Shown here in pieces: positions 28,168 through 39,697 of a DNA stretch of 64,000 nucleotides. The DNA comes from Muricea muricata (Eukaryota > Cnidaria > Anthozoa > Malacalcyonacea > Plexauridae): contig OY979719.1 in assembly GCA_963855995.1 (NCBI GenBank), positions 1,674,001 through 1,738,000 on the forward strand. The letters are read 5' to 3'. The translations under genes were made by a program, and so were the position numbers. Every line of letters begins with the position of its first letter. The stretch's first letter is position 1. Under the pieces are notes generated by a model. That model was not told the DNA's origin and searched no databases. It worked only from the letters and a program-made list of their open reading frames with translations.

Positions 28168-29056
28168 ACTTGTGTGCTTCTGCGAAATTTTTGGCTATTG
28201 TAAAAATATAAAGAGAATTATGGCGGTATATCAAACAAGCAAAGATTTTTACATTTTGTCATATTCAAATACACGAATTGATATAATTTATGCTCTGTTA
28301 AAAACAATAAAAAATATTATTTCCATGTACCTAAAAACGTATTCATGGAAAAGTAAAACAATTATTATAAATACCTCTCACAATCCGTCTGATTTCCAAA
28401 CAGTAATACTTCTTTTACAAGATAAAAATGCTTGGCTTAATACCAAACAAATAAATTTGCAAAAACTTCTTCGCTTCGCAAAATTTTATTTTTGGCGCGA
28501 ATTTTTCGGGCAAACTAACAACGAATTTGATAGGCTAAAAGATAATATCATTGTTTTTCTGTCCAATCAAGAGCGTTCATATAAAGTCAATATCGTGTTT
28601 TGATCTTGTTTGCAAATGATGCACAAAGTTTGAATTAAAACATACAAAAGAAGATGTAAAAGTGTTTTATTACAAGGTAAGGACAATGTTCTGGCAATTT
28701 CTTTAACTTTATTACGCGTGAAAGAAGAAAGGAAACAGGTCATACGCTAGAACAGTGAGGAAAATCATGATTTCGTTTTGGCTTTGCACGCTTTGCAGTG
28801 TATGCCAATGGGAAATTTTTAGCTTTGTCAAGTATAGAAGTCTGTCAACACTATCAACTTGTAAGCAACCGCTTATCAGTTTAAATTATCATTATTTGTC
28901 CAAAACATGTGATCAGAGCAGTCTTAATTAAAGTAAGCACATTGTTGCCTGCGCTAGATGAGCTGCTATTAAAGTTTACTAAATCTCTGGTATCATCATC
29001 CTTTATTGCAACTCATTTCCACTTTCCATTTTTTTCTGTCCATTCAGTTTTAGGAT
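28168..29056. other. Divergent intergenic region
   Basis: Separates the minus-strand gene starting at 28167 from the plus-strand gene starting at 29057, so it should contain both promoters. It contains a 143-codon open frame (28172-28603) made of Lys/Asn/Ile/Phe typical of AT-rich DNA, without motifs; I do not call it a gene. Confidence 0.45.
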
Positions 29057-32000
29057 ATGCCAATAAGAACACGACACCAAGCAGCTGCTGCCAAAATGAT
29101 TACAAACCAGGAAGTTGACAAGGTGCCTATTGTACGAGATGTCGATCATGATTCCTGGGATGTCCCAAAAATTAATTTACAATCAAGTATTGTCAAGACT
29201 TACTCCAAGAAGAACCCATTTAGGACCTATCAGTCCAAGAAGCTGAGTAAAAATACCCAGGATTCTTCTAGTGTATCATCAAAGCCAGGTTAGGGTAGTT
29301 TAGCTACACACCAAACAACATTCCCCTCCCCCTTGCCTTGTCATTCTGGTGTCATAACCTTATTATTAGAAACAGATATTTTCATATTTAACATGCTTTG
29401 TTGCAAATGTGTTTCTTAAAATTATAGCATTTAGTCAGAGCTATCCCAGTTAGAGTTTATTTTCTTTCAAAACCACAGATGTTTCAACTAAACCTCCAAG
29501 AACAGAATTAACTCAAGAAACATTAAGGTATGAAGGATATCTTTTGTTAACTTAAGTGCTCTAAACTTTAGTTCGAAAATAAAGCTCAGTTCTTGCAATT
29601 TAACACCTAAACCTGACCCTGCCTAAAGTCTCACCCATACCTGTCCCTGTCCATAGTCCCACCTACACCTACCTCACCTGCAGACCCACCTAAACCTGAC
29701 CCCACTTACAGCATGACTCATACCTAGCCCCACCAACCTACACTTGACCCCACCTGCAATTTTGCCTAAACTTAACCCACCCCAATTATGCTTGAACTGA
29801 CATACAGTCTCATTTGTGCCTGTCCCCACCTACAATTTTACCCATGGTCCCACCTATGCTTGACCACCATCATTGAGTTTTTTCTGGTCTTCTTCACCTG
29901 CCAGCGCTATGTGTACATTTTAGCTAGATAAAGAAACAATGCATTGTACAAAATTCACATGTCATATTTTTCATCTAGAAGAACCTGTTTTCCCTTTTAC
30001 ATATCTTTCTCTTGAACGTCCTTTTCTTCCTCTACCTCTCTTTCTTTCCATTGTCCTCCCCACAATAATTCTCATCCTTCTTTCTATTATCTATTTCTAG
30101 TTTAACTAAGAAAGCCCCTACCAGCACTAAAAAAGCGCCATCTACGGTTTTGAAAATTTCCACCAAGTTACCAAGCAAAATACCCACCGTGCAAACGACA
30201 AAGAGCAGCGGGCTAAAACGAGCACGGAATAAAACAAGACTAGCAGTTGAGTCTATGACAACATGTACAATATTAGCGGAAAACGTTGGTGGTATAGACC
30301 TGACTACAGATGACATGTCGCTATGTTCTGTCGTGCAGATGGGGATGAAAAGCCGAGATAACAAAAATATAAAAAATTCAACATGCCTTGCTGGTTATAG
30401 TGCCATTGTTAATGACGACTTTGTACCAAATGGGATATCTGCTATCGAAGGTGAGTTTTTAAACGTTACAAAGACCGATTGTAAAGTTTTAAACACGTTT
30501 CATTCCTAATCTGTTTTATGTCTTCAGGGCAGAGCGAGTTTTATGATACCGTTATCAGTAATTGCAGTGAAAGAACACCTGAAAATCAGGTACATCTTTC
30601 AGACGTCATGTTTCACCAACAAGATTTTTTCTAATGTTATTTTCCCAACGCAGATGATATTCAAAATTTACTAATGAAAATTTACTGTTTCACATATTTC
30701 ATATACATCTAGCCAGTTCCAACGGCTGTACAATCAGTCAAAAAGGTGAGATTTGACGTATCACAGAAAACACCGAAGAATCAAACTCAAAGATATGCCA
30801 TGAGAAAGGTTTGTTGTTTTTTTTTTTTTTTCTCGAGAATTTCAGAAAAACGCCGAAATTTAGGATAGTTTGTTTTAAACAGAATAATCGCAAAGGGTAT
30901 AAACTATGTCATTTCTGTAAATATAACATGCTAATCATTTTTACGATCATAATCATCCATTAATCATCATGATCCAACACAAAGATCAACATCATCATCA
31001 ATCACTATCATCAAACTATGATTACGTTTAATAGTGGTCATCAATAATCATCATTTTCGTGATCATCTTCATCATCACTTCTGAAAGTCAAATTTCATGC
31101 AGTCTTTCTTCTCAACTGATAGAGTGCACCATACTGGAATGAAATGCTTGATGATGCTGGGGAAAAATATCCTGAAACGCCCAGAACAAGTTCACCGGAT
31201 CCAAATAAAGACACTTCAACGTTACATGTATCATAATTACCTTTTCCGTTGTAAAATTGGTCATTCCATAATTTTTATTTAACGTTTAAGTACCGAAATG
31301 ATTTGCACTTAATGTAAACAGTTCTTGTTCTATAGTGCGAAATATCGTCTTTGCTCATCGACGATGACACAAGCAGAAACCATCTCACAAAGGACACTGC
31401 GAAATTATTAGATTTTGAGGTTAGCAAAACCCACAAGCCCCGGAGAGGCTTTTATATATCCTTCATTTATTAATGTTTATTTCTGTTTCTTCGAAGCCTG
31501 TGCCCTTACAAAGTAGCAAGAACGTTTTTGATGAAGATGCCAGAGATGTCACTCCAGAAGCGTGTGATTCAGTGAAGGTAAGACACACACTGAACTTTTT
31601 CATGATAATCCTAAAGGCCTGTTCAAACGAAGCCAACATGTTGGTCCAATATCACCCAACATTGTTGGATGCAACATGTTGGCCTCGTTTAAGCACAGTG
31701 TTGAAAGATGTTGGGTTAATTTTAAACTTGCTTAAAATTTTGTCCAACATCATGCAACATTGTTCGGCTAACAATGGCTTCGTTTGAACAGGCCTTAAAA
31801 TACATACGATGTGTTGTACATAAATTATACTGAAATTAAAATGAAATTTGAATTTTCATCACGCTCAGATTAAGTTGTGGCCATTGAACTATAATAGGGT
31901 ATCGGCCTACTTTGTGCTGGGAAAAAGGAGATTTCATGCACTGGGGCTGGGACTCATTAGCCAAAAAACAATAGAAAATACTTCAAAATAGAATGGAATT

Positions 32001-32285
32001 AAGATTTGGCCAAGACAGCCACTAGGGCCGTGGCATTTGTGCACCTGGACAATGGGATTCACTCAAAATTTGGAAATGCAATTTGTATTTCAGGCGCAAA
32101 CTAGCAGTGCGAAAAGAAGGCGTAGATTATGCTATTATCTTGACGAAGAAGAGATTCCAGCCTGCGTTCTCCTCGACATTCCCGTCAGGAAAACAAAAAA
32201 GAAAAGTGCTGTTTGGATGCGAAAGAACGCTTATGCCATTTCCATTGAGGAACAAGAATCTTTCCCAGATGACATTCTGTTGTGA
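29057..32285 (+). CDS. Unrecognised basic, probably nuclear 414-aa protein
   Basis: Nine exons join in frame: 29057-29288, 29479-29527, 30101-30450, 30534-30589, 30713-30808, 31123-31227, 31336-31419, 31497-31577, 32094-32285 (TGA). ATG at 29057 is the first in frame of exon 1. The N-terminal half is rich in Lys, Arg, Ser and Thr (SLTKKAPTSTKKAPSTVLK). Next comes KKVRFDVSQKTPK, then SAPYWNEMLDDAGEKYPETP, and a tail with a basic patch (AKRRRRL), KTKKKSAVW and an acidic end. Several Thr-Pro/Ser-Pro sites and basic clusters suggest a phosphorylated nuclear or chromatin-associated protein, but this is inference. I know no family with this order of motifs. The exon 4 acceptor was chosen at 30533 because only this choice keeps frame. 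Its 3' end lies 419 bp before the fumarase start codon. Confidence 0.7.
29595..29875. repeat. Degenerate CCTGACCCCACCTACA minisatellite
   Basis: Roughly a dozen imperfect copies of a unit of 20-25 bp built from CCTGACCCCACCTACAGT and CCCACCTAAA, inside the second intron of the 29057-32285 gene. Confidence 0.65.
31612..31797. mobile_element. 186-bp MITE-like element (TAAAGGCCTGTTCAAACGA ends)
   Basis: Terminal inverted repeats AAGGCCTGTTCAAACGAAGC and its reverse complement at the right end. The inside is rich in the half-palindromic words CAACATGTTGG and CAACATTGTTGG. It lies in the last intron of the 29057-32285 gene. No coding capacity. Confidence 0.85.
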
Positions 32286-32704
32286 GCTCGTTTTATCTTA
32301 TCTGATCCTATAACGGTATCAGATCTCATTTAAAAGTTGGAGTTTAATAATTTATGGTAAAAAATACTATTCAAAAGTTCATGTAATGTACAAAAAAGAT
32401 ATATTTATTACCAAGAAAACTATTAGAAATACAATTGCAATATATTTGAAATGCTGTAAGAGTTGACTTTCATTAAACTAATCAATAATATTCATTAGGC
32501 ATTACTGCTTTAGATTATTTAGCTAGTAAATTAGCTATTCAAAGAGCAATGGTCTATATGTAGTCGATACTATTGGGTTAATCGTTTTTGAATTTCATAA
32601 CACGAAGTATCTCAGCCAGAGCTGAGTCCGCGTTGCATGTATTGTAATTTTTTTCCAATATATGATTTATCTCACCTAAATATTGCATAATAATAACATT
32701 ATTC

Positions 32705-35700
32705 ATGGCTTTTGCAGTTCGTCTTAGGCAGGTAAAAAACGCCTATCAATCAAACAGCTTAAGAGCTACGTGGCAGTGGTATTTGAGAGAGAACGCGTGT
32801 TTTAGAAGAGCTATGGTTAGTATACAAGAAATAGGACATGTACTATCAAGTGCGCACTAGAGCACGTTTTATCAAGAGTCTTCTTTTTTGAAAACCTCGT
32901 GTTCGAATGTGCAGTGAAGATAATTTAATAATCAAGATGAAATATTTGCTTAAATTGGGCTACATTACCAGCATGTACTGTAGTGTTCTAAAACTTGTCA
33001 AATGTGTCATGTATCATGTTATAAATTAAACACTAACAATCCACCATCTGTTACCTTATCCTTTTCCATTGGTCACCTTCTGCATTGATTATCCTTGCAT
33101 ATCCCTCTACTATACTACTATGTCTTTTGCTAGCATTCCATATCCCTATCATGCCTCATGCTTTCCCATCATACCTTGGCCTCGTCATTATAAAGGGCTT
33201 CAGATTGACTGCAACTGACGACACCTCTTCCTGACCTGCAAAGAGCCTTTGTTGGTAAATCGAAAGGATGCAACGTAGTCGTAGCCAAATCTGAACCTCG
33301 CTATTGCCACTCAAATAACCTCTAACTTTATTGTGAGTTGACAAAAAAAACCCAGAAGCTGTTTAAAACAGGATGCAAGAATGTTGTGGGAGCATTGTTC
33401 CTGGTTGTCGACAATGTTGTTCACATAGTTACACCTGATTGAGGGTTGATTCACCCTCAACAATATTGTTCAAAACCCAGAACATTTTCCCTCCACAACA
33501 TTGTTGCAGCCTGTTTTCAATAACTTGTAACAATTTATAATTTTTAGCTGTGTAGCTAGTGTCATTCATCCCCAGTTCCAATCATGAGTCATCATTTACT
33601 TGTAATGAGTGAAAATTTCTTGTGTATCTCGTGTATCTGGAATACACCATATATGGCAACTCCTTCCCCCCCCAGCATTCTCAGATATAGAAATTTGTGT
33701 TCTACCCTTGCATTCTCTTCAATTCACTACTAGGTCTCTTGGTTTTATGATGATGTTTACCCCCTTGATAATATTAACTATACAATTTATAGTTAACCAG
33801 AAGCTGGTTGTATCAAAGGTGTTTAGCTTAAACAGTGAATAAGGGAAATATATTAAAAACAAGCTTGCATGTTGTATAAACAAACCAGCTAAAGTTATTT
33901 TACCTGAGAGAACAGTTATATATAAAACTAAATACGTATTTATTCTATTAATCTCATAATTTTGGTTCTGTACTAAGTGTAAAAGTTATTTTTAAATTTG
34001 ACTTATCCACCGTTTAAGCTAAATGCCTTTGATACAACTGGCCCCAGTAGTGTGAACTGCAAACTTAAGTATGGTAATCACATTTTTTTTTCAGTCAGTC
34101 AGAGTAGAAACAGACACATTTGGTGAAATTGAAGTCCCTGCAGATAAATATTATGGAGCTCAAACTGCAAGATCTGTTCATAATTTTCCCATTGGGGATC
34201 CACAGTTTGAGAGAATGCCGGTACGCCAATGAGTGACAGAGACATATTTCCCTTTTTCATGGCTGCAGGGTGCCATCCATGCCATACAATTTGTCATAAG
34301 CACCCCATTTATTGATGTTTCCTGTATAGGATTTAGTAATTTCATCATGTCCCCGGCGAAAATTTGATGAAGTCAAATCTTCATGAATTTTCTCGTGAAC
34401 GTTAAATGGCACAGTTCATGAAAGTAATAGTTCATGAACAAAAAGCTATGAAAATTTGCTCATGAATCATTCATGAACAAATATTCATGAATTCTTCACG
34501 AACATGAACGTTCATGCATTTTCATGAACGTTCATGAACAAATATTCGCCTGGGTCTTCTAGACACCTGTCATCAGAGCATTTGGCTACCTGAAGAAAGC
34601 TGCAGCAATAGTGAATAAGGATTATGGTATGGATGCAAATATAGCTGATCATATTGTGAAAGCAGCAGATGAGGTGAGTATGATACAGATCTCTATAATA
34701 TTACTTAGCTCAATGGCCTGGAACTAGCTACCAAATAGAAATGTACTTTGCTGTTGTTAATCACTTATATCTCTTGTTTCCCTTTGTGAAACTTGTTGAA
34801 ACTTAGTAGCTGTCTTTAATAATGAAAATTATAAGTTTGCTAGAAATTTAGAGACAAAATAAGGTAAATTTCACGAGAAATTTGATAATTTGGATTGAAA
34901 ATGCATTTCTATTTGATAACTAGTGCCAGTACTTTTCTGTGTTTCCAGATCAACTGGGTGTTACATGAAAAAGTACAATTACAATGCAACGAAAAAGAAC
35001 TTAAGTGTAAGTCACATGGAGTATCAAGATTTTTCTGCGGGTCAATAGATTATAAAATCTTTGATCTTAGATGAAATAAATTGATAAAGTTGGGCAATTG
35101 GGTTGCATTGATGCTTGATGGGTTAAAGTTTCAAGATCTAGCATAATGATTCTTAAACTCAATAAAGTCTTTTTTCATTGTTGGAAGGTTATCTCAGGTA
35201 AACTGGACGATCATTTCCCACTGGTTGTGTGGCAGACTGGTTCAGGCACTCAGTCAAATATGAATGTTAATGAAGTGATCAGCAATAGAGCTATTGAGAT
35301 GATGAATGGTGAGATGGGAAGCAAAAGTCCTGTCCATCCCAATGATCATGTGAATAAAAGTCAGGTAGAGGAAATGACAGTTGAAGAGGTTTAATCTTAT
35401 GATAAAAAATGGAAAATTATAATACTACCTGACAAATGCCTGTATTTGAAGAAAAGTTTTTCTGAGTGTATTAATTTTCAGCTAGTGGTAGTACTGTTCT
35501 TAGAAGAAAGTTCATGAAAGTATTTAACATTCTGCTATCGTCAATCTCTGCAGCAAATGATCAGGGGTGACATAAATTTGGGTTCATTTTGGGCTCTGAA
35601 GCCAGTAAAAAAGACGCAATTTGATATGATTTGATGCCTTTTTGATGCATCATCCACCATTCATACTATATACATGTGTATTAAAATGTCCCAAAATGCC

Positions 35701-38306
35701 CAAAGCGAATAAGGAATACGTAATCTTGCCCTGTACACATAATAGATGCCACTCTCATTCCAATATCCCTTTTCTCTTCCAGAGCTCCAATGATACTTTC
35801 CCCACAGCCATGCATATTGCAGCAGCCATCGAGGTCCATCAACGACTTCTGCCAGGTCTCGATAAGATTCACGATGCTCTGGAAAAGAAGGCTGAAGAAT
35901 TTAAAGATATCATTAAAATTGGCCGCACACATACCCAGGTAACTAAATAATGCTGTTGATCCTGGGAAGTCACCCTCAGAATTCCAATTACACAAGAGTT
36001 GATTATTGCTAAGTAATTTATGTATGTGCTCCTAGTATAATCTCAAATCGGTTATCTGGAAAACACGGACAACGCGGACACGTAAAAAATACGAAAAATA
36101 GCAATCAAAGCGGAAAGTGAGAAAAAAATCATATCACCCATTTTATGAAGTAACAATTCTATGTGAAATAATAGTTAGGGCCAGGGTTAGGGTTACAGTT
36201 AGGGTTAGAGTTAGCATGTCCGTGTCCGTGTTGTCCAGATAACCTCTTAAATCACCTAAAACGGGCTCGTGTTTTGCAAAACGCTAGACCTTTCAATCCC
36301 TCTTCGCACAACGTCGTTCCAACGATGTGCAAATGCTAGATGGAACGTCGCTGCCAACAAGAGCAATGAACGCGGCATCTCGACGACGCCCCTTCAAAAC
36401 AAATAATTTTTTTAGAAGACAACAACTATTTTAGAGTATTCAAGCTGTACAATCAGAACAGACATCAGATAAATGTGACATTTAAATACACGAAACCTAT
36501 GATTTCTTTCAGGATGCAACACCGCTAACACTTGGTCAAGAATTCTCAGGTTATGCGACCCAGTTGAAGTACGGTAAACAACGGGTTTTGAACACTTTGC
36601 CAAGAGTGTTTGAACTTGCCATTGGCGGGACTGCCGTAGGAACAGGACTCAACACCAGCATTGGCTTTGCTGAGAAAATGGCGGCAACGATAGCGGAATT
36701 AACGTCATTATCATTTACCAGGTGTTGTATAGCGTTCGTGCAGATCATCAAGATTTCTCAATAGAAGAAGGGACCATTCAACTATTTAACAATAAGTCGC
36801 CGAAGACGAAGAGATTACAAGCCTATAGAGTATAGGATAATTGAATAATGGCTGGAAATAAAAAATCATTTGACTGCACAAGAAAAACTACGCATTATAG
36901 TGATTTGAAAGAGTAATTTGAAATACGTTTCCTTTTTTCTAGTGCGCCAAATAAGTTCGAAGCGTTAGCTGCGCATGACGCAATGGTCGAGTTACACGGA
37001 GCCCTGAATGTGGTAGCCTGTAGTCTCATGAAGATTGCAAATGATATCAGGTTTCTTGGCTCCGGTCCCCGATGTGGTCTCGGAGAATTATCCCTACCGG
37101 AGAATGAACCCGGTAGCAGCATCATGCCCGGTACGTCAATTAGAGCGCAAGTTAGAGAGTAATTAAAATTTCATTTGTTATCTACATATTTGATCATATC
37201 TCTTGTTGGAATAGACTACGGTCTTCTGCGAGAGAGCACATAGAGTGCTTACCTCTAGGAGTAAACACACAGGCTTTAATTGATGCAAATTTCATAACTC
37301 TTTTACAACTATTTCCTAAGTGTGTCAAAAGTTTAAGATCTAACCTACAATCGCTTGCTCTGACGATTGCTTGTACAGCTAATTCAATAAAGGTTTTTTT
37401 TGCAGGGGCCGGTTGTATAAAATTCTTAATCACTTTTTTGTAGTTAAATAGTGATCAAGTGCTAAATACGTTGTTCTGATTGGTTGATGTTTCCACTAAT
37501 CGAAACAGCTGTATTTCAAGTAAGGTTGTCCCAGAGCAAAGCTGAAAAGTCAAATACAAGCGCGAAACGCTTGCTGGGTGGGAATCGCTAATAACTTAAT
37601 GGCATTTATTAGCGATTCCCGGCACGCCTTTCGCGTTTGTATTCGACTTTTCCGCTTTGCTTTGAAACCTTAAAGGCGGATTTCCATTCAGTGCGATTTA
37701 GCAAGCGCTCGATTTTGTGCGATCGTTTTCTTTTGAAATGTGTGAAGTCAAGTAGAACGAATTTCATTAGATATGGCTGACTGAATACACTTCAAAGGAA
37801 AGCGATCGCAAAACTCCGCGCGCTCGCTAAATTGCACTGAATGGAAATCAACCTTACTGTAATGCTGTACATATGATTTAGGTAAAGTGAATCCGACGCA
37901 GTGTGAAGCAATAACTATGGTCGCAGCTCAAGTGATGGGCAATCAGGTAGCAGTCAGTGTCGGAGGCAGTAACGGCCATTTCGAATTAAATGTTTTTAAA
38001 CCAATCATTATACGCAACGTGTTACAATCAACGCGTCTCCTAGGCGACGCCTGTTCAGCCTTCACGGATAACTGCGTGAGCGGTATCATTGCAAACCGAG
38101 ACAAAATCGACAAGCTTCTTCATGATTCTTTAATGCTCGTCACGGCGCTCAATCCTCACATCGGCTACGACAAAGCGGCGAAAATCGCTAAAAAGGCGCA
38201 TAAGGAAGGCACGACGCTGAAGCAAGCTGCCATCGAGTTGCAGTATCTGACAGCGGAAGAGTTCGACTCTTATGTTAAACCGGAGGAGATGTTAGGACCA
38301 AAATAA
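32705..38306 (+). CDS. FH: Fumarate hydratase (class II fumarase), mitochondrial form
   Basis: Eight in-frame exons encode 500 aa: 32705-32815, 34095-34220, 34563-34673, 35188-35364, 35783-35938, 36513-36721, 36943-37130, 37882-38306 (TAA). The enzyme converts fumarate to malate in the TCA cycle. Exon 1 is a 37-residue Arg-rich, nearly acid-free leader, as expected for mitochondrial import; the mature part starts [20 protein letters not shown]. Substrate-binding and catalytic segments are present: [60 protein letters not shown], and the class II signature GSSIMPGKVNP split across exons 7/8. The C-terminus [20 protein letters not shown] closely follows the animal enzyme. Human FH is 510 aa. 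No frameshift or missing active-site segment. A separate cytosolic form from a downstream start is possible but not shown here. Confidence 0.97.
33362..33520. mobile_element. MITE-like inverted repeat in FH intron 1
   Basis: TTTAAAACAGGATGCAAGAA at the left and the reverse complement of TTGTTGCAGCCTGTTTTCAA at the right form imperfect arms of about 70 bp. The interior repeats the word ACAATGTTGTT. The word usage resembles the 31612-31797 element. Confidence 0.7.
34350..34555. repeat. TTCATGAA-rich repeat element in FH intron 2
   Basis: About 200 bp packed with the palindromes TTCATGAA, GAACGTTC and near variants (more than ten). It is bounded by short inverted ends CCCCGGCGAAAATTTG and CAAATATTCGCCTGGG. 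It abuts the acceptor of exon 3. Confidence 0.7.
36050..36244. mobile_element. 195-bp inverted-repeat element with TTAGGG-like core in FH intron 5
   Basis: Ends GGTTATCTGGAAAACACGGA and the reverse complement of CCGTGTTGTCCAGATAACC pair over about 33 bp. The centre contains TTAGGGCCAGGGTTAGGGTT and more degenerate TTAGGG units on the plus strand. Confidence 0.8.
37522..37672. mobile_element. Foldback element A in the last FH intron
   Basis: Left arm AAGGTTGTCCCAGAGCAAAG and onward; right arm ends CTTTGCTTTGAAACCTT. Arms of about 70 bp include the paired words GGGAATCGCTAATAA and TTATTAGCGATTCCC. Confidence 0.8.
37673..37855. mobile_element. Foldback element B, immediately adjacent to element A
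   Basis: Terminal inverted repeats AAGGCGGATTTCCATTCAGT and the reverse complement of CACTGAATGGAAATCAACCTT, with an inner pair around GCGATCG. It begins where element A ends and stops about 26 bp before exon 8 of fumarase. Confidence 0.75.
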
Positions 38307-38341
38307 ATCGAGGTAGTTTTGTGGAAATGTTACCTTCCTCA

Positions 38342-38347
38342 AATAAA
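38342..38347 (+). promoter_or_regulatory. Probable polyadenylation signal of FH
   Basis: Canonical AATAAA 36 nt after the fumarase stop codon, the first such hexamer in the 3' region. A short 3' UTR would result. Confidence 0.6.
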
Positions 38348-38702
38348 GTATTTTGAAAGTACACTGTAGTTAGAGAGTACAAAGCTGAGTGTTTGCGGGC
38401 TTGTATACTGTAGACTTCGTTTATGGTTGAAAAAGTGCAAAGTTAACAAGTTCTCGAAAAGTGAAGTAGTACAGCTCTTATTCGAGTTTTTGTCGCTATT
38501 CTGACAGGGGCGGATCCAAACCGTTGCAACCGTAGCAAATGCTACGGTCAGATTTTTCGACGATATATTTTTCCATGGTGTACTTTGTCCAAATGCATTT
38601 TGAAAATACTATTTACTATTTTTTTTCAATTTTTTTTTCAAATGATATTAATGCTACAAGGTTTATTTGGCGGTAAATTCAGTTTTTTTGAAATATTCCG
38701 CC

Positions 38703-39697
38703 CTGGGCAGGCCTGGATGGGTATGGGAAGGGCTGGGTGGGGCTTGGTGGGGCTGGGCGGGCTTGCGGTAGACTGGGCAGGGCTGGGTGGGACTTGGCAG
38801 CACTCGGCTTTACTTAGCAAAGCTGGGCTGGATTGGGCGGGGCTGAGCGGTCTTTGCATGACTGGGCTGGGCTTGGCAGGACTGGGCAGGCCTGGGCTGG
38901 TTTGGACAGGACTGGGCAGGTTAGGGCTGGGATGGACTGGGCAGGCCTGGACAGGGCTTGGTGGGGCTATGCGGGCCTGGGGTAGACTGGGCAGGGCTGG
39001 GCTGGACTGGGCACCACTAGGCTTGACTGGGCAGGGCAGGGCTTTACTGGGCGGGGCTGGGCGGGCCTTGGAAGGACTGGGTTTGACTGGGCAGGGCTGG
39101 GCAGGGCTTGGCGAGCATTGGCGTGGCTGGGCAGGTCAGGATTGGGTTTGAATGGGTGGCTCTGGGGAGGCCTGGCAGGGCTGGGCATGACTGGGCGGGG
39201 CAGGGCTGGTTTGACAGGACTGGGCTGAACTTTGCGGCCCTTGGTTTGGCTTGGCAGGGTGGGACTGGGCTTGACTGGGCGGCCCTGGGCAGGGTTGGGT
39301 GGGCCTGCGCATGCCTAGGCAGGATTGGGCTTGACCGGGTGGGCCTGGGCTGGACTGGGCAGGCCTGGGCAAGGCTAGGCTGGCCTGGGCAGGACTTGGC
39401 TTGACTGGGCAGGGCTGGGCGGGGCTTGGTGGCCTTGGACTGGCCTTGGCGGGCTTGGGCAAGCCTGGGCGGGCCTGGGCAGCGCTGGGTGGCCCTGGAC
39501 GGGCTTGGGCAGGTCTGGGCGGGGCTTGGTGGGGCTAGGCAGGGCTTGGCTTGACTGTGCGGGCCTTGGCAGGGCTGAGCGGGGCTGGGCTGAGTGGGGC
39601 TGTGCTGAGTGGGGCTGGGCTGAGTGGGGCTGGGCTGGGCTGAGCGAATCTTGGCTGGACTAGGGGGGGCGGGGCGTAGCTGGGTGGGACTGAGCAT
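38703..39697. repeat. 1-kb G-rich minisatellite, GGGCT/GGGCA pentamers
   Basis: About 200 tandem, degenerate 5-bp units (GGGCT, GGGCA, GGACT, TTGGC), often arranged as 10-bp steps such as GACTGGGCAG GGCTGGGC. The plus strand is extremely G-rich and C-poor apart from the single C per unit. Stop codons are rare in all frames, so long open frames appear on both strands (up to 232 codons); these are artefacts of the repeat. Confidence 0.95.

Noticed and set aside
28172-28603. 143-codon open frame on the plus strand
   Set aside because: AT-driven composition, no motif, no splice partners, and it lies in the divergent promoter region.
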